Source of the DNA: Trichobilharzia szidati | Taxonomy: Eukaryota; Platyhelminthes; Trematoda; Strigeidida; Schistosomatidae | Reading direction: 5' to 3' | DNA length: 64,000 nucleotides | Assembly: GCA_944472155.2 (NCBI GenBank) | Contig: OX235271.1 | Coordinates: 102,313,256-102,377,255 of the forward strand | Shown: piece after piece, positions 57,169 through 64,000 of the stretch | Layout of the letters: each line of letters begins with the position of its first letter | Numbering within the stretch: position 1 is the stretch's first letter | The notes under the pieces: model-generated | Seen by the model: only the letters and a program-made list of their open reading frames with translations | Told to the model about the DNA's origin: nothing | The model's database searches: none | Made by a program: the position numbers and the translations under genes

Positions 57169-58593
57169 CTCAAATTGTCGTGTTTCTATGTAGAAGGCTT
57201 CAACATTCCAACAATATCTACACTGGGCCATATCACAGGGAGTAGACAATAATGCCTATGAAAGCAATCAATCAAATACAATTCAAAAACAATTACTTTG
57301 CAAATTTTATCCTAGAATTGTGTTCCCTTAAGGTAGCTTCTCTCTTCACTAAGTCTGCTTTACGTTGTTCAGCACGTAGTTTAATATCTTTTGACAATTT
57401 TTCACATTCGCGTTTTAATTCATCATTCACAAAAAGAAGATTATCTAATTTGGCTTCAAGAGAGCTAACAACCATCCGAAGATGCGCTAATGTTCCTTCA
57501 ATAGATATATAGTCTAGAAAATACAAAACGGGTTGGAAAGGGATTTTATTACAGCAATTACTCATTAAATTGAATAGATAAATAAAAAAGAATAATAAGC
57601 CGTTGAAAACCCGCAACCTTAAAGCATGTTTCGTAGTATGCATCTAGACTGTGATTCATATACGAAGAAAATAGAAGTACTTAGAACGGTTAACATTATC
57701 AATAACTAATGCAATCAGTATCAGAGAAGTGAGTATGAATAGTGAGTCTTAAACTTCTTATGTAACTATAAATGTATCACCACCTGTATGATTGCTGCAA
57801 CTTTTAATAGTACCGCATTAAGAAATATTATCCCAAGGGTCGTGCAAGCGTCATAAGGTCTTTCAAAAAGTGGTGACACATTCTTGAAAATGTTCCCTTA
57901 CTTTGAGAAACATCAAATTTTTGTTAGAACTCACAATAATCAGAAGTACAAATGATATTCTGTAAATACATGCTTTTTCATTGATATTCTTGAAATTGTA
58001 CAACAGTACCGATTGAGTGTATGTGAATGTACTCCAACTGCATTATCGAGATAAACATGTGAAGTCAGGGTACTTCATAGGAACAAAAACTCTAAGGATG
58101 CTAATAGTACTTAAGACGACACAAAAACTGCAGTAGTTACTCAACAATAACCAATCAGTTTGTGTCCACTGCAGTCCTACAAGAGGTCACTTACGCAGAA
58201 TAGTTCGGTGGTACAGTCCCCAAATGCAGCGGTAGGGTATAGAGAATTCTAACCCCATGAGGGTCATCGAATTGGCAAATGCAGCTTGCCCAAGAGTGCC
58301 AAAAATCACAAAAGCTGGGTTCAGAGCTACCTGACCGATCACCACAATTCGGAGATTAGAATTATAAGCCATGTAACTTATAAATGGCATAGATCAATCT
58401 GAATATTGTGGTCAGTTTGAATGCAAACAAGCGGATTTATTTGCACTTTAAGAATGTTATTATAATAAGAACGCTCACCTGACTTTAGAATTTCATTCAG
58501 CTGACTGGCGGAGTGCGAATACAAAGATGAGTCATTTTTATATTTCTTTACAAGATCGCTGATAACCTTTATGTTTTCATTGAAAGTATCCAT
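53291..58593 (-). CDS. Small coiled-coil protein, possibly Spc25-like kinetochore subunit (partial model)
   Basis: Exon A 58593-58479 (MDTFNENIKVISDLVKKYKN, donor GTGAGC) joins in phase to exon B 57513-57297, a coiled coil (LEAKLDNLLFVNDELKREC, KRECEKLSKDIKLRAEQ). A further exon may start at 54764 after TTTTTTTTAG, giving GKLSIYEKF in phase with B. The last exon (about 53612-53291) has FNIVIFNPDRVVQINLPITL and ends ENLEK-stop. Coiled coil, then a segment like RLKxxxKSxxLYKxRL, then a small globular domain starting F-x-x-x-x-NxDP is the layout of Spc25, which helps the Ndc80 complex hold microtubules. The middle of the gene is not solved; at least one exon is missing or uncertain. Introns contain a (TA)n(GA)n tract. 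The exons are fairly secure, the name is not. Confidence 0.5.
57105..57168. repeat. (TA)n-(GA)n microsatellite
   Basis: About 20 AT units run directly into about 11 AG units. It lies in an intron of the minus-strand coiled-coil gene. Confidence 0.95.
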
Positions 58594-58784
58594 CTTTTTA
58601 ATGGTAGTTGCCAGTATATCACCACGAAAATTTATTGAATCGGGAAAGGTAATGTTGACATATCACTAGAAACCGAAATGGAAAATTTTTAATCATTTGA
58701 CTGAGCGCCAACTAAAGAAAGCATGTGGTCACAATTTATGTCGAGTTCAAAACGAATAATTAATTGAAAACATGCAAATATATG

Positions 58785-58852
58785 GAGCTGTAGATCAGTG
58801 GCTTAAGTACTCAGCTCTTAGCCGATGAGTCGCAGGTCCGAATCCCTCTGTG
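58785..58852 (+). repeat. tRNA-like SINE head
   Basis: GTAGATCAGTGGCTTAAGTA (A-box-like) and CAGGTCCGAATCCC (B-box-like) are spaced as in a tRNA. It lies immediately upstream of an RTE-like LINE fragment. Confidence 0.5.
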
Positions 58853-58869
58853 TTCAACCTAGATAACCG

Positions 58870-59917
58870 GATAATATCATCAAACCTCTACCTCAACTTT
58901 ATAGACTTTGAGAAGGCCTTCGACAGCGTTGACCGCGAAGTAATTTGGAAACTACCCAAGTACTACGGCGAACCCCAAATATTCATCAACCTTATTCAAC
59001 AGCTGTACGACAACGGTACATGTCAAGTGATCCACAACGGAAAACAGTGGGATACGAGAAGACAGGGATATCCTGGACCACCGACGTGAAGAACCTAGGA
59101 GACCTGGATTTCGTGGATGACTTATGTTTGATATCACACAAAATCAAAGACTTACAACCGAAAACCGACAAACTGGTCGAAGAAGCAGCAAAGACAGGAC
59201 TCCAGGTGAACATAGACAAGACGGAGATTATGAGAATAACCAACCAACAACAACAACAGCAACATCCAGCGCCAATCACCATCAACGAGGGGGATTTGAA
59301 AGAGGTTACTTCATTCACTTATCTAGGGAGCATTGTCTCAACTACACGAGGAATGGGCGAAGATGTCAAATCAAGAATCGGAAAGGCGAGAAACACATTC
59401 ATCAACCTCAAACCAATCTGGAAATCTTCGTCACTCAGCATCAACAACAAAATTCGGATTTTCAATACAAACGTCAAGTCAGTTCTTCTATACGGATCAG
59501 AAACTTGGCGGATCACAAAGAATACTTCCAACAGATTGCAGACCTTTATCAGCAACTGTCTTCGCTCTATACTGAAGATCAGATGGCTGAAAAGAATCAC
59601 CAACAAGAAACTAAGGAACAAACAAAACAAGAACCAATCACTCAACAAATATGCAGGAGAAAGTGGAGATGGATTGGGCACTCGCTGAGGAGGCCGCTGG
59701 CTGATATCGCGCGTCAGGCCCTCGAGTGGAACCCGAAAGGGAAGCGGCGAATGGGACGTCCAAGGGTGACATGGAGGAGATCGTGTGAAGAAGAGTTGAA
59801 ACAGTAAGGACTAACATGGATGCAGGTGAAAAGTACAAGAGAAGACATAAACAAGTGGAGGCGTGCAGTTGAAGCCCTATGTTCCACTAGGAACCCAAAG
59901 GAACAATAATAATAATG
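58870..59917 (+). mobile_element. RTE-like LINE, 3' part, with internal deletion
   Basis: Starts [20 protein letters not shown] (RT, first catalytic Asp). After VIHNGK it jumps to WDTRRQGISWTT, so a segment of the RT palm is missing compared with the usual family layout. It continues DLDFVDDLCLISHK (the YADD-equivalent box as FVDD), LQVNIDKTEIMRI, SFTYLGSIVSTTRGMGEDVK, VLLYGSETWRITK, a frameshift near 59600, then KWRWIGHSLRRP and GRPRVTWRRSCEEELKQ. It ends with AATAATAATAATG, a typical short trinucleotide tail. The 5' part including EN is absent. Confidence 0.85.
58945..59688 (+). pseudogene. RTE-like reverse transcriptase C-terminal frame
   Basis: A 247-codon open frame covers the second half of the RT and the thumb region described for the element at 58870-59917. 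The last 60 codons or so drift out of the family frame; the correct continuation is in the frame of 59124-59807. It contains a polyglutamine-like CAA/CAG run (NQQQQQQ) not expected in the enzyme core. It lacks EN and the start of RT, so it is not functional. Confidence 0.75.
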
Positions 59918-60129
59918 TGAAAAATGTATTTCGGGTGAGTTCTTACCAAGCCCCAAGTCGATTACTCAAAACTAAAAAGTTATGAGATACATATAGGCAT
60001 AAATTTATTGAATAATATCAGTCAGTCTTTTAGGTTTGCTTTCTCGGGGTTTGTATACTTGTGAAGTGAAAATTTAGTGAATGTAGATTACTGACATGGA
60101 GTTGATTAGATTAAAGTAAATGGATATAG

Positions 60130-60560
60130 ACGTGCGGTCGGTCGGTCGGTCGGTTTTCGACATAGAACTTTGCACATATGTGCGGCAGTTCAAGTCGCCA
60201 CAATCTATGTAGCACGCAAAGCAAGAGAAGGAAGTAGAAGAAATGCATAATATAGACAGTAAACAGAGGTGTGAGACAAAGGAATAGTAATAACGGAGAA
60301 CAAAAGTTTAATTGGAAATCATAAGTCACAAGGAGTGGATGCATCTGCGCCACTGAGAACGATTTTGAGCCATGTCACCAATTGTTTCCAACCATTGGTT
60401 TTTACCATCCCGAGGGCCCCAACCAGGAAGTCTGCATCTTCCTACGTGGCTTAGATTGACTGTTGTGGATTTCATTGATTGGTGCCATGTTTTCGTTTGA
60501 CCGCCGCTAGCTCTTTTCCAGCCTGGCCCTTGAACACTGCAATGACCCAACAAGCTATAC
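60130..60560 (-). mobile_element. LINE 3' tail, minus strand (same family as 44420-45720)
   Basis: 60553-60326 encodes GWKRASGGQTKTWHQSMKS and CRLPGWGPRDGKNQWLE, the C-terminal tail of that LINE. The 3' untranslated part follows down to about 60130, where it ends in a GACC/CGGT tandem tract (about 60136-60155). It is 5'-truncated, as usual for LINE insertions. Confidence 0.8.
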
Positions 60561-61080
60561 TGGCTGGAACTTATGTTCCTGCAGGTCCTACCATGCCAGA
60601 AAGGTTGTTTGGATAGCAGTTAGACTAAAAGCAGTTACCCAATCCAATCCTATGATCTCAAATAAATCACAAAATATCATGCCGGATCGGTCGGGGCCCG
60701 GATTAACAACGACCGCGCTTTCTGCTGCCGTGTCACAGGGCAGAAGTGATAAATACGCTACTGAGACACACCAAATAAAAAAGAACAAACAAAAACAGGC
60801 CGTGTGTGACCGGCCTCAAGCAGTTGTCACCTGGGCTCTGCGGTCACGCAACCAACTTCCACGGTGTGGGCAGCCGGGAAGTAACAATCGCCCTCACAAT
60901 CCGAAGTGCACGCGAAACCCCTCTAATCCTCGCTCATCTTTGTCTTCATCTTCATCTCTATTATCTTGCCTTCCTTCTACCAATGCAACTCCTCTACTTG
61001 GTGGCTCTTCTCTTCCCCTTCACTCTGTGTGCACTGATAACGATGGAAGCCAAAAAAAAATATAGACGTGCACTCTAACT
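60561..61080. other. Unclassified GC-richer segment
   Basis: Clearly richer in G and C than its surroundings, with ORFs on both strands but no recognised domain. Probably part of another dispersed repeat. The right side (about 60950-61030) is a pyrimidine-rich TCT/CTT tract. Confidence 0.35.
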
Positions 61081-61639
61081 TGAGGATTTAATTTTCACAG
61101 ATACAATGTTGATTTAAATGAGAATAATTCCATTTTGAATTATGCTCTGAAGATGTCTAGAAAAACGACGAAAGCTTAGCAACTAAGCCATCCCAGCTCA
61201 GAGAACACAACTACACCAGTATCATTCACCTGAACTACAAATCATATCTTTATAAGAAACGCGGCACCAAGAATAATACTGAACCGTCCGCTAATTAAAG
61301 TCTTATCCAACGATTTCAATAATCGGATGTAACGGAAGGAGGTAAAGACTTTTGAAATGAGTTGGTAGTAGGCAGTGAATCTACTTGTAATTGAATGCTG
61401 AATCGCAAGAAGAAAAATACGAAAACCTCAGCTAACTCAGCAGAATAATAAGTCTTTATTTCTACTTACAAACTATACAATTAGCCTACTGATGTGATAT
61501 ATTATTTTGCTTTAGACATAAATTTATTCACATTAGAGATACTTCGTAAAAGTTATGCGACCCTGTGGAGGAAGTAATGTAATGTCAAAAATACACCAAA
61601 CAACCAATAGAAAACATGTTACTATGAGGCTTACATTAA

Positions 61640-62130
61640 CGTAGTTGTAAAGCTATGTAGATTGAGACATGTGTTGCGCATGCCTAGCTCTGGCCTTCCT
61701 CGACAGGAAGTGTTAGGTAAAATAGGATTACGTTGGTAAAGAGCTAGTGGTGGTCGAACCAAAACATGGCATCGGCCCATGAAATATTTGACAGTCACTT
61801 GGAGCTACATACAGAGCTGTAGGTTGCTTGGTTGGAATCTTTGGGATTTTAGAGACCAGTGGCTAAAGAGAAAACTGGTAACACGGCTCAAATTTGTTCC
61901 CAGTGGAGCAGATGCATTAGTTTTATGTCCTCCTACACCCATTCCACCCTACGGTTTCCCCATGTTATTATTCTCTTCGCTTCACCCTTATGCTTATTAT
62001 CGTTTCTTTAAACCTCTGCTTTCCACTTTGTCTTCTTTTATTTACTTCACAGAGTGTGGCAAGACGAACTACTGCACTTCTGTGAGAAGTTCTATGTTGG
62101 AACCTGTTCACAAGCCAGTAAACTGTGACC
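61640..62130 (+). mobile_element. LINE 3' tail (same family as 44420-45720)
   Basis: Readable parts include LRMP...LPRQ, RASGGRTKTWH, CRLLGWN and DQWLK, corresponding to the tail seen at 60553-60326 and 45200-45420. The 3' untranslated words (CTACTGCACTTCTGTG) match 45656-45680. Frame-broken and 5'-truncated. Confidence 0.7.
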
Positions 62131-64000
62131 TTAGCGCCACAATGCATGTCTACGATTCGACGGATTTAACAGTGCTTAACGCAGCATGATACATCTTGAA
62201 GTTCAAAAAGTGGTTGATGTGATAGCTGTCAAATGTTACAGGTAAAAACACTGCATTAAATACAAAATTACGTCAACCTCAATGCACTCGCACATATACC
62301 GCTAAAAAAGAGCCAGTAGGAATAATAGGAACCAAGTGGATGAAGTTACCGGATATGAGCCACTATGACACTTCAGAATAGATTTCAGATTTATTTTTTT
62401 TTATTCGGTTATAGCTACCGATGTTTAACACCTTTAGCTTCCAAAGTTTGCTACTGTCATGGTTTACCAGTTTTCGTAGGTTAGAGGTTGAGTATAGATT
62501 AAGCAACGAAAATTAGTGAAGACTGAGAAAGCCAGTTACACAAAGTCGATGTTTGATTACGAGAATATTCACACAACATCATTCTGAAGGCTCTGAAATG
62601 CTCCTATTCCGAAAATTCACCCTTGAGTGAACCGTCAGTATTTAAAAAGGTCGGTGTACTACAAAAATATGACTACTTGTAACATTCACCAAGAACACAG
62701 ATTCGCAGAACGTTGAAAAACCCGCGGCAGAAGTGTTGTACATATTTTCGAAAGCATCAACAGATATTCAAGATTTTAGTTCCTGAAAAACTAATTATAA
62801 CCATGCAAAACATTGAATTTATTTAAATCTGTTTATCAACAGACGTTCCACGTGTTACTTTTTGTACCTCACCCCACCTAGTGCGCATAGGTTCTGGGAA
62901 GTCCATTGATTTCGTGGGTGCTAGTGACAATGATTTTTCACGTATGCTAGCTTATACAAGTGAAGCCAGAAACTTCTATCAAAATAATTGCCTATATTAT
63001 TGACCGAAAAGAATTTTAAAGTATGAATACTTATTTCCGAAAGCACGGCGGTAGGATGTGGGTAAACTAGTCAAATGCACACAAAGTTGTTCATCACAAA
63101 TGTCGTCCAATAGATGAAGACAGCTATACAAATCATAAGTAGGATTTAGTTCTGTGGCCTGTAGATGAACGTAAGTCATTTGATTAGCTGATACCTACAC
63201 TCTACATGTAATGAAGGAACCTGAAAATTCGATAAATATTTTTTGTTTCACACTCACATGCTTGTATACTTGCTAAAAGTAATTTGGGTTTACTTAAGTA
63301 AGCAGAAATAGCAAAAAATAGTTCTAATCACTGAACGTAAATAAGCGTTGTGCAAAAACATTTGCGATATCCTCTAAAATATGTTAAGCAGCGTAGAGGC
63401 ACACCATAATTACTTCTAATGCGGCTCTTTGGCAGCTCAATGGGTTAAATGCCGACATGATGAAGTAGACTAGCGCATATTCTTAAAAAAAGTTACGTTT
63501 GTGAACTTTCTCCGCTCCTAGCCTTTGATGTTGTCTCAGAGATCATCTATATGCATCTCTTCAATGGATATCAACACAAATATGATGGTATCAAAGACAC
63601 GTATTATTCATTTGTTTGGCGTCAGTGACATGATATCAACAGACAGATTCGATGTTTTTCCTTTGAAATGCGAAATACTGACTTAAGCAATCACGCACGA
63701 ACTGACACATTTTTAATATTTTTAGCATCTTAACTGGATAAATTCGGTAATAATATTGGCAATCATCTCTACATCCTTTGAATCCTCAGTGGTTTTTCAG
63801 GTAGTAGTTAATTTCAGTGTTTCATGGTTTTCGCTGCTGAAGAAATTGATGTCCACAGTTTCAATAATTTCGCATTATACGTTTAGTCATTAATAAATGG
63901 AATCCTCATTTTTTGTCTGTATATTCTACTTGACAAAACTAAAACGATTGCTTCAGTGAAAGTTGTTAGCTGAAGAGTGTGGAAATTTAGGATCCTTTCT
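62131..64000. other. Non-coding, nothing recognised
   Basis: Only short AT-rich ORFs with no domain signal. No repeat relation to the rest of the window was noticed. Confidence 0.45.

Noticed and set aside
58187..58390. Minus-strand ORF with hydrophobic stretches inside the coiled-coil gene intron
   Set aside because: Sequence style suggests a dispersed repeat; no domain was recognised and it is not in phase with the neighbouring exons.
60652..61065. 137-codon plus-strand ORF in the GC-richer segment
   Set aside because: No domain and overlapping ORFs on both strands. It probably reflects base composition of an unclassified repeat.
1..64000. Hammerhead ribozymes of the kind found in schistosome SINE-like repeats
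   Set aside because: I looked for CTGATGA followed by a stem and GAAA on both strands. The few CTGATGA words (for example near 45963 and 47838) lack the GAAA half, and CCGATGAGTC at 58822 belongs to a tRNA-like head.
46723..64000. KH3 exon of the Nova-like gene
   Set aside because: No ORF with a GxxG KH core is seen downstream on the plus strand. By-eye reading could still miss a short exon.
1..64000. CRISPR array, bacterial operon or phage features
   Set aside because: No regularly spaced short repeats, no operon-like gene packing, and the genes have eukaryotic introns.

Overview
The window looks like nuclear DNA of a trematode flatworm, most likely a blood fluke (Schistosoma). The reasons are AT-rich sequence, a 42-nt first intron in a conserved gene, and a dense load of retroelements of types common in schistosomes: CR1-like and RTE-like LINEs, a Penelope-like element, CsRn1-like Ty3/gypsy LTR elements and tRNA-derived SINEs. 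This rests on content and style; no search was run.

Layout. 1-4.8 kb is mostly non-coding. It holds a decayed minus-strand LINE tail, a duplicated block of about 175 bp, and the GIY-YIG end of a Penelope-like element. 4.9-9.95 kb is a plus-strand CR1-like LINE whose EN-RT ORF is uninterrupted (941 aa). 10.9-13.86 kb holds minus-strand remnants of a second CR1-like family. 14.6-25.7 kb is a nested pair of minus-strand Ty3/gypsy elements. The older outer one (482-bp LTRs, 14601-25699) was split inside its integrase by a young inner one (462-bp LTRs, 16140-21668). Both have 4-bp target duplications, the same primer binding site and the same gag-pol -1 frameshift signal, and they share a 649-bp block with no visible mismatch. 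26.4-29.4 kb is a third, badly decayed plus-strand gypsy element that itself received a SINE. 29.8-31.2 kb is the 5' part of a minus-strand LINE.

31.9-46.7 kb is the main host gene: an eight-exon Nova/pasilla-like KH-domain RNA-binding protein. The spliced model is 2649 nt (882 aa), with every exon junction in phase. It has KH1 and KH2 but no KH3 that I can find. Its introns contain a SINE, two RTE fragments, one further LINE fragment and a 362-bp near-perfect palindrome.

46.7-53.3 kb is AT-rich and apparently non-coding. On the minus strand, 58593-53291 carries parts of a second host gene: a small coiled-coil protein with a C-terminal globular exon that resembles the kinetochore subunit Spc25 (tentative). 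It is convergent with the Nova-like gene. 58.8-62.1 kb holds RTE and other LINE tails; 62.1-64 kb shows nothing I can name.

Only the two host genes look like cellular functions: post-transcriptional RNA regulation, and possibly chromosome segregation. Everything else is selfish DNA at different stages of decay.
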